Positions 1-8,351 of a DNA stretch of 64,000 nucleotides are shown one piece after another (positions within the stretch are counted from its first letter, which is position 1; every line of letters starts with the position of its first letter). The notes beneath the pieces were generated by a model, which searched no databases, was not told the DNA's origin, and worked only from the letters and a program-made list of their open reading frames with translations. Source of the DNA: an uncultured Kiloniellaceae bacterium (lineage in GTDB: Bacteria > Pseudomonadota > Alphaproteobacteria > Kiloniellales > Kiloniellaceae). The stretch covers positions 310,001 through 374,000 of the forward strand of contig CANMQP010000005.1 of NCBI GenBank assembly GCA_947500035.1, in the 5' to 3' direction. Both the position numbers and the translations under genes were made by a program.

Positions 1-159
1 CGTATCGTCCTCTATGTCTTTAATACTCTGCTGGTTTGGCAGGATCGTGCGACCCAACGCCACCATCTGGCCTCGCTCAGCGACCGCCGCCTGCGCGACA
101 TGGGATTGTCGCGTGCCGACGTCGGAGGAGAGGTCGCAAAGCCCTTCTGGAGGGCTTGA
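1..159 (+). CDS. DUF1127 family protein, C-terminal part (5' end outside window)
   Basis: Reading frame 1 is open from the first base to a TGA at 157-159 and gives 52 residues. The C-terminal pattern W-x-R, then LSDRRLRDMGLSRAD and a final KPFW is the hallmark of the short, basic DUF1127 proteins that are abundant in alphaproteobacteria. The family is usually 45-100 residues long, and some members bind RNA or affect phosphate, carbon or stress responses; the role of this one cannot be read from sequence. The start lies upstream of the window. An imperfect hairpin repeat follows the stop codon. Confidence 0.8.
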   Translation, partial: RIVLYVFNTLLVWQDRATQRHHLASLSDRRLRDMGLSRADVGGEVAKPFWRA

Positions 160-223
160 GCGACGCCAGCGAGCGAAAGGACACCCGGCTTATCCCTGCC
201 GATAGGATGAATTAGAAAATTGT

Positions 224-299
224 ATCCTGACATTATCCAGGTTTGGGCAAACCAAGAGCCGTTCCCTGCGCGACCGGTTTGCCCGCCTGGGGTCAGGAT
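224..299. repeat. Long imperfect hairpin ending in a GGGGTCAGG motif
   Basis: Three nested inverted arms can be paired: ATCCTGAC 224-231 with GTCAGGAT 292-299, CCAGG 237-241 with CCTGG 286-290, and GGGCAAACC 245-253 with GGTTTGCCC 276-284. The outer arm carries the CCTGACCCC-like motif that recurs near 4 kb and 9.5-10.1 kb. It lies downstream of the DUF1127 gene and looks like a REP or MITE type element; it has no T-tract expected of a terminator. Confidence 0.5.
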
Positions 300-748
300 G
301 CGGTTGATCTTGATGTATTCCGTCAAGATCGTGGACCGCCCTTAATCATTTGACCGGCTGTTTGGCTCGCCATCTGACCGAACAGCGATCAAGCGATTGG
401 CCCACCAGTTGGGTGTCAGGCCGGTCCGGGGTTTTTCTCTGCCTCTGTGAAAAACCTTCCGACTTCTGTGCTGCCGCCTGGATCGATATCCCCTGCCGAT
501 TCCGGTGTGCAGCACTTCTTTTTGACATACAAATGCCACAGCCCTCCCGGACTTACCCCCAAGGCGCAAATCGGCGCGCGTTATCGGCCCCGAGAGCCGA
601 AGCGGCGCCGGGTCGCGGCTGATTGTCTGACGCCTGTTTCAGGTGGGATCTTTATCCGGGATCTTTCCCTGAGCCCTGGATCTGGTCTGAGCCCCGGATC
701 TGGCATATCGGCATCCGGCCGATCAGGCCGCCCTGGATTTGGCCGCCC

Positions 749-853
749 CGAATCTTGTAAGCGCGAATCTTGTAAGCGCGAATCTGGTCAGCCCGAATCT
801 GGCCAACCCGAATCTGATCAACCCGAGTCTGGTCAACCCGGATCCGGGAGAGG
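749..853. repeat. Degenerate 15-bp tandem repeat, about 7 units
   Basis: Units begin at 749, 764, 779, 794, 809, 824 and 839 with consensus CGAATCTGGTCAACC. The first two units are identical (CGAATCTTGTAAGCG) and the later ones drift. The array lies about 45 bp beyond the 3' end of the NAD kinase gene. Similar short-period arrays lie 3' of other genes in this window. Confidence 0.85.
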
Positions 854-898
854 CGAGTCCGATTGCAACACGGCCCGCCGCCGGCCGCTCGTCCCTGG

Positions 899-1666
899 TT
901 AGACGATGAACTGTTCCTTCACGATCCGCTCTTCCAGGCTGTGTTCCGGATCGAAGAGCAGATCCAGTTCGACGCTCGGATCCTCGTAGACCGAGACCTC
1001 CTGCACATCGCGGATCTCGGTATAGTCGGCGGTTGCGCTGACCGGGCGCTTCAGAGGCTCGATGACTTCAAAGGAAATTTTGGTTGTGTTGGGCAGCAGG
1101 GCACCCCGCCAGCGCCGGGGCCGGAAGGCGCTGATCGGCGTGATGGCCAGCAGCGCCGCGCGGATCGGCACGATGGGACCGTGGGCCGAGAGATTATAGG
1201 CGGTGCTGCCCGCGGGGGTCGCCACGATGATGCCGTCGCAGATCAGTTCCTCCATGCGCTCGATATCGTCGATCTTGATCTTGAGCTTCGCGGCCTGCCG
1301 GCTTTCACGCAGCAGAGAGACCTCGTTGATGGCCAGGGCGTCGAAACTTTCGCCCGCCACGGTCGTCGCGGTCATGCGCAGCGGGTGAAGCGTCGCCGTG
1401 CGCGCGGAGGTGACCCGCTCGACCAGGTCGTCCTCATTGTGTTCGTTCATCAGGAAGCCCACGGTGCCGCGGTTCATGCCGTAGATCGGAACGCCGCGGT
1501 CCAGGTGGGCGTGCAGGGTCTCGAGCATGAAGCCGTCACCGCCCAGGGCGACGATCACATCGGCTTCCTCCGGGCTGACATGGCTGTAGCGTTGTGCGAG
1601 GCGTTCCTGCGCCGCATTGGCTTCATCGGTGCCGTTGGCCACAAAGGCGAGGCGTGGATCGGTCAT
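899..1666 (-). CDS. nadK: NAD kinase
   Basis: Phosphorylates NAD to NADP in the cytoplasm using ATP or polyphosphate. The 255-residue product shows the family signatures in order: GGDG at residues 42-45 (phosphate donor and catalytic Asp), the NE motif in AINEVSLLR near 114-115, and the glycine-rich TPAGSTAY at 150-157. The length fits the short alphaproteobacterial form. Start is ATG at 1664-1666. The gene stands alone, divergent from the small exported protein at 1910. Its upstream region can fold into two competing stem-loops (1712-1759 and 1741-1783). Confidence 0.95.
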   Translation of the reverse strand: MTDPRLAFVANGTDEANAAQERLAQRYSHVSPEEADVIVALGGDGFMLETLHAHLDRGVPIYGMNRGTVGFLMNEHNEDDLVERVTSARTATLHPLRMTATTVAGESFDALAINEVSLLRESRQAAKLKIKIDDIERMEELICDGIIVATPAGSTAYNLSAHGPIVPIRAALLAITPISAFRPRRWRGALLPNTTKISFEVIEPLKRPVSATADYTEIRDVQEVSVYEDPSVELDLLFDPEHSLEERIVKEQFIV

Positions 1667-1711
1667 GCTACCCCATGTTTCCCGACGCGATTTTCCGCGA
1701 GACGGTCTTCT

Positions 1712-1783
1712 ACGCTCCGGATGAGAACCCGCATCAAGAGGGTGCCGGTTCCGGAGCGTTGTTTATAGAGCGCTCCCGGCACC
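1712..1783 (-). promoter_or_regulatory. Two mutually exclusive stem-loops upstream of nadK
   Basis: ACGCTCCGG (1712-1720) pairs with CCGGAGCGT (1751-1759). Alternatively GGTGCCGG (1741-1748) and GGAGCG (1753-1758) pair with CCGGCACC (1776-1783) and CGCTCC (1771-1776). The second structure uses bases of the first, so only one can form. They start 46 nt upstream of the nadK start. A 5'-UTR switch is possible, but a chance pair of GC-rich palindromes cannot be excluded. Confidence 0.3.
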
Positions 1784-1909
1784 GGTTTTCCCAATCCTAC
1801 GGAGAAGACTCCGGAAGCCGGGAAAGCCGCCGGCGCGTGAGCGCGCTTGTCAAAGATCGGATGTGAATGCACTTTAACGCAAGAACAATAAATAGGAACG
1901 GGAGCCGAC

Positions 1910-2422
1910 ATGTTGCGAAGTTGTGCGATGACGCGGGGTTTTCTGGCGGCGATGCCGGGCATGTTGCTGGTGGTATTGCTGGTGGCGTCGGCCGGGAACG
2001 GCCTGCGGGCGGAGGACCGCCATGCCGGCTACTACTATCCGGAGCCCATGGAAGTGGAGATCTACGAAGCCCGGGCACAGAGGCTTGCCGGGGTCGGCCG
2101 CTCCCAGCGGATCGGCTTCGTCACCGGGATCACCAATGAGAAGCTGAAGAGCCCCTATCCGCCCGAAGCGGCTATTTTCGCCAAGGGCGAACAGGCTGAA
2201 AAGCTGATCATCGTGGCGCTGCAGGACGAGCGGATCGATACTCTTTTCCGGGCCCGCGCGATCTTCGCCAACCTGACCGCCTCGGCGCGGGTTCTGCCGA
2301 TTTTCAAGGAGTTCGGCGTGCAGGACTGGTTTACCTTTTTCGATCTGGCGAAGATGCTCGGTTTTGAGCAGATCACCATCTCGAACGGCCGTGAGTTCTC
2401 GCATCAGGTTCTCATAAGATAG
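1910..2422 (+). CDS. Exported protein of unknown function
   Basis: 170 residues starting at ATG 1910 behind a GGGAG ribosome site (GAACGGGAGCCGACATG). The N terminus is a signal peptide: Arg residues, a hydrophobic stretch about residues 14-30, and a likely cleavage after ...GLRA. The mature part begins with Glu-Asp-Arg-His followed by GYYYPEP and contains charged, Ile/Val-rich segments, with no cysteines or metal motif that I recognise. From memory, similar alphaproteobacterial proteins carry a molybdopterin-guanine dinucleotide label that their sequence does not support; I do not adopt it. The gene at 2497 follows in the same direction and may be co-transcribed. Confidence 0.7.
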   Translation: MLRSCAMTRGFLAAMPGMLLVVLLVASAGNGLRAEDRHAGYYYPEPMEVEIYEARAQRLAGVGRSQRIGFVTGITNEKLKSPYPPEAAIFAKGEQAEKLIIVALQDERIDTLFRARAIFANLTASARVLPIFKEFGVQDWFTFFDLAKMLGFEQITISNGREFSHQVLIR

Positions 2423-2496
2423 GCTTCAAAGTGGCTGCGCAGTGCGCCCCTTCGGCCTGCGCGGCTTTTTCTCCTTTTCCTTCGACCGGGTGTTTT

Positions 2497-2787
2497 ATGA
2501 CGACTTCCAGCAGCGGTTCCTTCCTTGACCGTCCGGCGGCGCGCCTGCTTGCGCTGGGCGTAGCGGCGGCCAGCCTCGCCCTGGCGCTCTACATCAACCG
2601 GGCCGATTTCCTGCCGGTCGCCGAGGAGGCAGCTTCGCCCCAGGACACGGCCTATCAGGCCTGCATCGACGAGCGGTATGAGGGGATCGATCAGATGATC
2701 AGCGACGGCGTGGTCAACGAGTCCCAGGCCACCCTCTTCAAGTCGCGCGCCGAGGCCCTCTGCCGGGCCACCAACCCGCCGCAATAA
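2497..2787 (+). CDS. Small membrane-anchored protein of unknown function
   Basis: 96 residues from ATG 2497. Residues 14-33 (ARLLALGVAAASLALALYI) form one N-terminal membrane segment, followed by a short soluble domain with two cysteines (in QACIDERYEG and ALCRATN) that could form a disulfide in the periplasm. An upstream in-frame start at 2431 would add 22 residues, but it begins only 9 bp after the previous stop and I see no ribosome site for either choice. Function unknown. Confidence 0.6.
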   Translation: MTTSSSGSFLDRPAARLLALGVAAASLALALYINRADFLPVAEEAASPQDTAYQACIDERYEGIDQMISDGVVNESQATLFKSRAEALCRATNPPQ

Positions 2788-2818
2788 AAGCCTTCGACCC
2801 AGTAACAGCCTTCAAAAA

Positions 2819-3967
2819 GTGACTGCCCCAGTTGAGAAGAAGACGAGCCCGGTCATGACCATAAGCGGAGACCCCCAAATCCAAACAGCTGAAGTCATGC
2901 TGCCCTGTGAGAGCCTGCCGGAGAGCCTGACGTTCTTCACCGAGCAGCTTGGCTTCCGGCTGGACCGGATCTTCCCCGCCGACGCCCCCGCGACGGCGGT
3001 GATCTCCGGCCACGGCCTGCGCATCCGCCTGGAGAAGGGGGCAGGGAGGGAACCCGGCGTTCTGGCCCTGCTCTGCGCCGACCCCGGGGCGCTGGCCGGC
3101 GGCAAAACCGAACTGACCGCGCCCAATGGCACCCGCATCGAACTGTTGCAGGCCGACCCGCCGCTGGACCTGCCGCCGATCGAGCAGTCCTTCGTCCTCA
3201 CCAAAATGGGCGGGCCGGAGGCCTGGGGCGTCGGCCGGGCGGGCATGCGCTACCGCGACCTGATCCCGAACCGCCAGGGTGGCCGCTTCATTGCCTCCCA
3301 TATCGCGATCCCCGACGGCGGCCTGGTGCCCGACATGGTGCACTTCCACAAGGCCCGCTTTCAGATGATCTACTGCTATAAGGGCTGGGTGCACCTGCTC
3401 TACGAGGACCAGGGCCCGCTCTTCACTATGAAGGCAGGCGACTGTGTCCTCCAGCCGCCGGAGATCCGCCACCGGGTCCTGGAGTGCTCCCCCGGCTTCG
3501 AGGTGATCGAGATCGGCTGCCCCGCCGAACACATGACCTGCATCGACCATGAGATGCCACTGCCCAACGGCGCGGTGAATCCGGATCGGGTTTTTAATGG
3601 GCAGCGATTCGTCTTTCATCAGGCGGAGAAGGCGGAGTGGCAGGCGGGGCGTTTGGAAGGCGTCGAGGTCCGCGACATCGGGATTGCGGCGGCGACGGAG
3701 GGCCTGGCGAGCGCGCAGGTCTGGAGGCTGAAGCCGGGCGCGACCCAGATTCCGACAGTGAAGCACGCGGCGGAGTTCGTGTTTTATTTCGTGCTGGAGG
3801 GGACGGTAAGCCTGAAGGCCGAAGGGCAGGGGACGCGGGATCTGAGCGCGGGAGATAGCTTTGTCATTCCGGAGGGGATGGTCTTTGGGATGGCGGGCGC
3901 GTCGGAGGGTTTGGAACTGCTCGAGGTGGCGTTGCCGGCGGATTATGGGATGGAGTTGAAGGCGTGA
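2819..3967 (+). CDS. VOC domain-double cupin fusion protein
   Basis: About 382 residues. Residues 25-110 resemble a vicinal oxygen chelate (glyoxalase/bleomycin resistance) domain (LPESLTFFTEQLGFRLD). This is followed by a cupin around 165-255 (MVHFHKARFQMIYCYKGW, GDCVLQPPEIRHRVLE) and a second cupin around 305-375 (KHAAEFVFYFVLEG, LSAGDSFVIPEGM). Both folds usually bind a metal and act on small organic substrates; the substrate is unknown. GTG 2819 is the longest start; ATG 2855 is an alternative, and neither has a clear ribosome site. Its 3' two thirds recur at 4093-4695 as a truncated copy. Confidence 0.75.
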   Translation: MTAPVEKKTSPVMTISGDPQIQTAEVMLPCESLPESLTFFTEQLGFRLDRIFPADAPATAVISGHGLRIRLEKGAGREPGVLALLCADPGALAGGKTELTAPNGTRIELLQADPPLDLPPIEQSFVLTKMGGPEAWGVGRAGMRYRDLIPNRQGGRFIASHIAIPDGGLVPDMVHFHKARFQMIYCYKGWVHLLYEDQGPLFTMKAGDCVLQPPEIRHRVLECSPGFEVIEIGCPAEHMTCIDHEMPLPNGAVNPDRVFNGQRFVFHQAEKAEWQAGRLEGVEVRDIGIAAATEGLASAQVWRLKPGATQIPTVKHAAEFVFYFVLEGTVSLKAEGQGTRDLSAGDSFVIPEGMVFGMAGASEGLELLEVALPADYGMELKA

Positions 3968-3994
3968 GGCCGGGCTTTATTTTAAGCGCGTCCC

Positions 3995-4090
3995 AGCAAC
4001 TTCCTTAACGCACAAATCGAGACCTGACCCCCGCCCACACACAGCAACTTCCTTAACGCACAAATCGAGACCTGACCCCCGCCCACACAC
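3995..4090. repeat. Perfect 48-bp tandem direct repeat, two units
   Basis: The unit beginning AGCAACTTCCTTAACGCACA is present at 3995-4042 and again at 4043-4090 without a mismatch. The second copy abuts the truncated cupin sequence exactly. A third, partial and diverged copy starts at 4723, at the equivalent place after the second cupin copy. Each unit contains the GACCTGACCCC motif seen elsewhere in the window. Confidence 0.95.
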
Positions 4091-4092
4091 AG

Positions 4093-4695
4093 ATGATCTA
4101 CTGCTATAAGGGCTGGGTGCACCTGCTCTACGAGGACCAGGGCCCGCTCTTCACCATGAAGGCGGGCGACTGCGTCCTCCAGCCGCCGGAGATCCGCCAC
4201 CGGGTGCTGGAATGTTCCCCCGGTTTCGAGGTCATAGAAATCGGCTGCCCCGCCGAACACATGACCTGCATCGACCATGACATGCCGCTGCCCAATGGCC
4301 GGGTCGACCCGGATCGGGTGTTTAACGGGCAGAAGTTTGTGCGGCATCAGGCGGAGAAGGCGGACTGGCAGGCGGGACGTTTGGAGGGTATCGAGTCCCG
4401 CGACATCGGCATCGCGGCGGCGACGGAGGGCTTGGCGAGCGCGCAGGTCTGGAGGCTGAAGCCGGGCGCGACCCAGATTCCGGCAGTGAAGCACGCGGCG
4501 GAGTTCGTGTTTTATTTCGTGCTGGAGGGGACGGTAAGCCTGAAGGCCGAAGGGCAGGGGACGCGGGATCTGAGCGCGGGGGATTCCTTCGTCATTCCGG
4601 AGGGAATGGTATTTGGGTTGGAGGGCGCATCGGAGGACCTCGAATTGCTCGAGGTGGCGTTGCCGGCGGGTTATGGGGTGGAGTTGAAGGCGTGA
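4093..4695 (+). pseudogene. 5'-truncated duplicate of the VOC-cupin gene
   Basis: The stretch 4090-4741 repeats 3362-4013 with an offset of 728 bp. It encodes 200 residues covering only part of the first cupin and the whole second cupin. The VOC domain, the start region and the first metal-ligand strand (MVHFHKARF) are missing. The last 300 bp are almost identical to the full copy, while the first part differs at scattered positions. No ribosome site precedes ATG 4093, because the 48-bp repeat ends 2 bp before it. Probably a non-functional remnant, although the open frame is intact. Confidence 0.7.
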
Positions 4696-4796
4696 GGCCG
4701 GGCTTTATTTCAAGCGCGTCCTAGCAACTTCCTTAACGCAAAAGACAAAGCCTGACCCCATCCACGGAAGTTCCCAGACACGAGAACCCGGCCTAT

Positions 4797-4976
4797 ATGG
4801 AGAAGTCACGCACGCTCATGGCCGAGCGCGATGCGCAGATCTTCGGAAAAGGTCGCGCCTTCGCCATGCGCACGGACCAGAGCTGGCTGCCGCCCTCCGC
4901 GAAGGATGTCGACGCGGTGCTGGCGGAGCCCGCCAAGGAGACCGAAGCACAGCAGGGGTGCCAGGGCCTGTGCTAA
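4797..4976 (+). pseudogene. Short ORF, probable 3' remnant of a gene
   Basis: A 59-codon frame starts at ATG 4797 (MEKSRTLMAERDAQIFGKGR) and ends QGCQGLC-stop. Composition and codon use look coding, and the frame is also open upstream of the ATG (ENPAY), suggesting the C-terminal end of a longer protein whose 5' part was lost when the cupin duplicate and its repeats arrived. I do not recognise the family. The final codons, including the stop, form the first unit of the 20-bp array at 4961-5040. Confidence 0.45.
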
Positions 4977-5040
4977 GCGCCCAAGGCCTGTGCTAAGCAC
5001 CCAAGGCCTGTGCTAAGCACCCAAGGCCTGTGCTAAGCAC
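4961..5040. repeat. 20-bp tandem repeat, four units, seeded from a gene end
   Basis: Four 20-bp units (4961, 4981, 5001, 5021), consensus CCAAGGCCTGTGCTAAGCAC. The last three are identical; the first differs at two positions and contains the last codons and stop of the short ORF at 4797-4976. The array looks like slippage amplification of the 3' end of that ORF. Confidence 0.95.
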
Positions 5041-5054
5041 TATGTGAGTTGGCG

Positions 5055-5759
5055 TCAGGCCGATTTACGCCGGCGCGCGATGCCGAGGCCCGCGAGACCG
5101 AGACCGAAGAGCGCCAGCGTGGCTGGTTCGGGCACGGCGACGATGTCAGGTATGTCGACGAAATCCGGCACTGACGGATCAATTCTGACCTGCTGTAAGG
5201 TGAGTGTCGCATTATCGTCCAGGTCAAACTGAACGTTGTTGAAGTGGATGTCGAGAAAGCCGAGGCCGGGGACCAATCCCGCCTGTTCCTGACTGACGTC
5301 AAAGCGCCAGGTCAGTATGCCGGCGTCAAGCAGCAGAGGTCGATCGAAGATGTTGTCAGCAAATACAGAAATGTCGGGGGCGCCGCCATCGAGGCCCGTG
5401 AACAGCAGGTCGCCATCCTCTCGTGGCCAAGTTATATCCGCATTGCCGCTCGTCGTCATGAAGGTGAGCGTGATTTCCCACGGATTTTGCGGGGGCGGAA
5501 AGCCGGGGAAGGGCGGAGGGCCAAAACCAGGATCGCTCAACACGATGCGTGGGCCGAAAAGGATATCGATATCCACCGTGGCGCTGCCAGTGGCACTGAG
5601 TGGAATAACGCCTGCACCTCCATTGACGTCGATGCAGGTCGCGCTGCCGTCACAGGCCGCGACGGAAACATCGTCGGGGGTGAGGGGCAGCGCATGCGTT
5701 GCTGAGGCACCCCATAACAGGAAGACAGAGGTGAAGCCTAATGCAAATAACCGTTTCAT
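5055..5759 (-). CDS. PEP-CTERM sorting domain protein
   Basis: 234 residues from ATG 5757-5759, preceded by a good GGAGGG site. Signal peptide at residues 1-24 (MKRLFALGFTSVFLLWGASA). The C terminus is a canonical exosortase-recognised tripartite tail: VPEPAT, a hydrophobic segment LALFGLGLAGLGIA and a basic end RRRKSA. The middle is a beta-rich domain with two cysteines and a Pro/Gly-rich loop (FGPPPFPGFPPPQNPW). Such proteins are exported, cut by an exosortase and displayed on the surface or released into exopolysaccharide. No exosortase gene lies in the window. A longer start at 5855 would put residues before the signal peptide and is rejected. Confidence 0.9.
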   Translation of the reverse strand: MKRLFALGFTSVFLLWGASATHALPLTPDDVSVAACDGSATCIDVNGGAGVIPLSATGSATVDIDILFGPRIVLSDPGFGPPPFPGFPPPQNPWEITLTFMTTSGNADITWPREDGDLLFTGLDGGAPDISVFADNIFDRPLLLDAGILTWRFDVSQEQAGLVPGLGFLDIHFNNVQFDLDDNATLTLQQVRIDPSVPDFVDIPDIVAVPEPATLALFGLGLAGLGIARRRKSA

Positions 5760-6158
5760 AATGTGAACCCTCCAATTACTTGTTTTCAGGCTATTGGTGC
5801 TTGCCGGCGCCGTCACTCCTCGAAATTCGAATAGGGCTATACAGAATTTTTGCAACGCTTTGCCGTAAGCGATAGGAGCCCGCGTGAATGAGCGGGACTA
5901 TTCACGGGCAGAGCTTTGTTTCCGCGCTGCGGCCGCCATTGGAGTGCGCAGGCGCCGATCAATGATCTCTTTTGATCGAAACAAGCACCGCAAGGAGCAC
6001 GAGTCCGCCGCCGTGTGTTAACGGGGTCGTGTGTGGACGACCCCGCCTACATATCGAGAACCGGGATTGAGCGCGGGCCTTTTGGGGCTGTGCAGCATCG
6101 TAGCGACCAGTCACATCTGATGTCGCCGGGTATTCGGGGTGACTTACCTTGACCCTGC
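5760..6158. other. Intergenic, about 400 bp
   Basis: Upstream region of the PEP-CTERM gene and downstream region of the gene at 6159. It should hold the PEP-CTERM promoter, but I could not single out convincing -35/-10 boxes. No ORF or repeat of note. Confidence 0.4.
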
Positions 6159-7628
6159 TTAATGCAGGCAGCGGCTATTGTCCGCTCCAGTTCTGTCGGT
6201 CACGATGAACAGACCGTCAGCGTTGCGAATGACCAACTCGCCGCGACCGGGATCGATCCATGCAAGGAGCCCCCAACTCACACTAAATGCGTCCGGTGCT
6301 GCGACAAGAGTCGCTGCGCCGTCGCGATCCAAGGTAAAGATGCCGTTGCGCGCTGCGACTATGACAACTCCCGCTTCCGGCCAGTCAAAAAACCGGGGCA
6401 TAGGATAACCTTCCTCGACAAAGGGCAGCGGATGATCGAGCAACTCGCCGTCCTGGGTCAACTCGAAGAGGCCGTTTCCCGTCGACACCATGACCCGGCC
6501 GATTGTCGGGAGATCCAATGCATAAGCATATTTGCCGAGGCGCTCCCACCCGCCGCCCGGGGCGGGAACAATCTTCTCACCATCATAGAGGTAAAGGCCG
6601 CCTGCGCCGGTGAGCAGGGTCCGCTGCAGGCTGGGTAGATCGCGGGCATACATGTCCTGTTTCTTCGTCGTCGGTGAGATATCGCCGCCTGCGATCCGCT
6701 CAAAGCCGCGAGGCCCGAACATCTGCCAGCCGCTGGTGGTCGTGAAGAACCCGCCGCGGTCGTAGGTCAAAAGCTGGCCATGGAGCTGCGAGACCCAGAA
6801 GTTGCGACTTGTGAGGTCCTCGGTATCTTCCGCAACCGCTTCCACCTCGAAATCGGAACTCCCGTCATCCCCCCGGCGGATGACGAAAATCGATCGACTT
6901 GCGAAGTACACGGCTCCGTCGATGGAGGGGAGGGCATAGACACGGCCAACGTCCCATTTGGCAAGTCCGCCCACCGCGTGCCATGTTCCATCGTCGGCCA
7001 AGAGACGAATGCGCTTATCATTTACATGGACGATCGTTGCTTTCAGGCTGGGAATATCGATTAACCGCTCTATCCTCTCCACCCCCTGTTGCCTCAGTTC
7101 ATCGCGTGACAACCAGGGCCTCAGGGCGGTCTCGCCAACTATGAAGGGAGCACCCTTGGATGTGACGATGGTCATCTGGCGGCGCGGTAACAGGTAGGGG
7201 CCGACAAAGTGAATTCGCTTAGGGGTATCGGGGAGAAGGGCCTTGAAGCTTTCATCCCTCGGCCCAAGGACAGAGAGCGGTCCATAGCTGGGTACTGCCA
7301 CAGTCCGTCCGCTCCACGGCTCGACCACCCAATTGTCCTGATCCAGATAACTGGTCGGAAAGGGAGCGTCGTAGGGGACAAGACGGCGTTCCCCGTCAAT
7401 CGTCCAACGATCTTTGCCTGACAGCGGCAGAAAGACCAGCCTGTCCAGACCCGCGACGCGCGCGACGTTTACGCTACGCGTCATGCGGGCGATGTCGGTT
7501 TTACTGAGCGAATCGCTTTCGACCGGAAGGAGGCAATATCGGGATATCAGGTCCTCCGAAGCGGCGGGCGACGGCAGTGCGAGCAAGATTACGGCTACAA
7601 AACCAAGATATTTGAAGTGATACGCCAC
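6159..7628 (-). CDS. Exported protein, predicted beta-propeller, function unknown
   Basis: 489 residues from GTG 7626-7628 behind GGAGAGGGAACC. N-terminal signal peptide at residues 1-24 (YLGFVAVILLALPSPAASE). The rest contains recurring blocks of about 50 residues with aromatic/Gly turns (GGLYLYDGEKIV, GNGLFELTQDGELL, RNGIFTLDRDG, ADGLFIVTDR), which suggests a secreted beta-propeller. One cysteine near the mature N terminus (YCLLP) and one close to the C terminus (SRCLH) could clasp first and last blade. No catalytic motif recognised. Stands alone. Confidence 0.7.
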   Translation of the reverse strand: MAYHFKYLGFVAVILLALPSPAASEDLISRYCLLPVESDSLSKTDIARMTRSVNVARVAGLDRLVFLPLSGKDRWTIDGERRLVPYDAPFPTSYLDQDNWVVEPWSGRTVAVPSYGPLSVLGPRDESFKALLPDTPKRIHFVGPYLLPRRQMTIVTSKGAPFIVGETALRPWLSRDELRQQGVERIERLIDIPSLKATIVHVNDKRIRLLADDGTWHAVGGLAKWDVGRVYALPSIDGAVYFASRSIFVIRRGDDGSSDFEVEAVAEDTEDLTSRNFWVSQLHGQLLTYDRGGFFTTTSGWQMFGPRGFERIAGGDISPTTKKQDMYARDLPSLQRTLLTGAGGLYLYDGEKIVPAPGGGWERLGKYAYALDLPTIGRVMVSTGNGLFELTQDGELLDHPLPFVEEGYPMPRFFDWPEAGVVIVAARNGIFTLDRDGAATLVAAPDAFSVSWGLLAWIDPGRGELVIRNADGLFIVTDRTGADNSRCLH

Positions 7629-7853
7629 GGTTCCCTCTCCGGTCCGAGAACAAAAGACGATGACAATACCAACTGATATTCGTCTATAAATTGTAAAAAT
7701 TGCGTCATGATGCCACTAAAGCTTGGTGTGATTCAGGATATCTTCGGGGTGGTTCAGTCTTTGTGGAGAAAGATGTATTCCTGAAGTGCCGATAGTTGCC
7801 TTGATGGCTGCTGCGCGCAGCAGACTGGCGCGCCGGCCAAATCCCGCAGCCAG

Positions 7854-8351
7854 TTAATCCCACCAGGCAACGACAGCCTGATTGTCTGACTTTGCCTGAT
7901 CCAGGAATTTGTGCGGCTCTGTAAACGCGGAAGAATAGTATGCGGCCCCGCTGCGTGGAATCTGATTTTCCTTTTCAATGCTCTCAAGCGCGGCGGCGCC
8001 GACTGGGTCCGGATTGAGAGCGCCAAGAGCGGTCGCTAGCCGCGATACCTCAGTCGGGTCGTTGTAGGTAATAGGCGAATAGACATCGAACGCGTCCGGG
8101 CCGTCCGGATGGGCCGGATCGACAAGCGGCGCGCCGGCATCACCGAACAGGCGATCAAGCATCTTTGCGGCCTCTCGGGTGCCAAGCCGATGGACGGCGG
8201 CTTGCAGTCCACTCGGCGCCCAGTCCATATCGATCCAGTCTTCAGGCGGATTGATCTCGAACGAAATCAGGTCACGGAGCTCCTGCGTATCATTGCCGCA
8301 GCGAGAGAGCCTGTTGCTTGAAATCCGCGCTAATTGTTGTGTAACCGCCAT
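7854..8351 (-). CDS. DUF1877 (YfbM-like) family protein
   Basis: 165 residues from ATG 8349-8351 after AGAGAAG. The general plan resembles DUF1877: an N-terminal helix, a Trp-containing segment (EDWIDMDWAPSGLQAAVHRLG), then a segment with YSPITYNDPTEVSRLATAL and a terminal helix ending in VVAWWD. Family members are cytoplasmic, 150-180 residues, of unknown function, and often sit near polymorphic-toxin genes. Family assignment is by pattern recollection and is moderate. Confidence 0.6.
   Translation of the reverse strand: MAVTQQLARISSNRLSRCGNDTQELRDLISFEINPPEDWIDMDWAPSGLQAAVHRLGTREAAKMLDRLFGDAGAPLVDPAHPDGPDAFDVYSPITYNDPTEVSRLATALGALNPDPVGAAALESIEKENQIPRSGAAYYSSAFTEPHKFLDQAKSDNQAVVAWWD

Larger units (their letters stand above)
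160..898. other. Gene-poor interval of about 740 bp with repeats
   Basis: Apart from the hairpin at 224-299 and the 15-bp tandem array at 749-853 I see no convincing gene here. The longest open frame (447-902, plus) owes its length to the array and ends in a monotonous Glu-Ser-Gly-Gln-Pro tract, so it is not called. Confidence 0.5.

Noticed and set aside
749-853. CRISPR-like array
   Set aside because: Units are contiguous 15-mers without unique spacers, and no cas genes are present.
447-902. 151-codon plus-strand ORF ending in Glu-Ser-Gly-Gln-Pro repeats
   Set aside because: Its length comes from the 15-bp array; there is no ribosome site and no recognisable domain.
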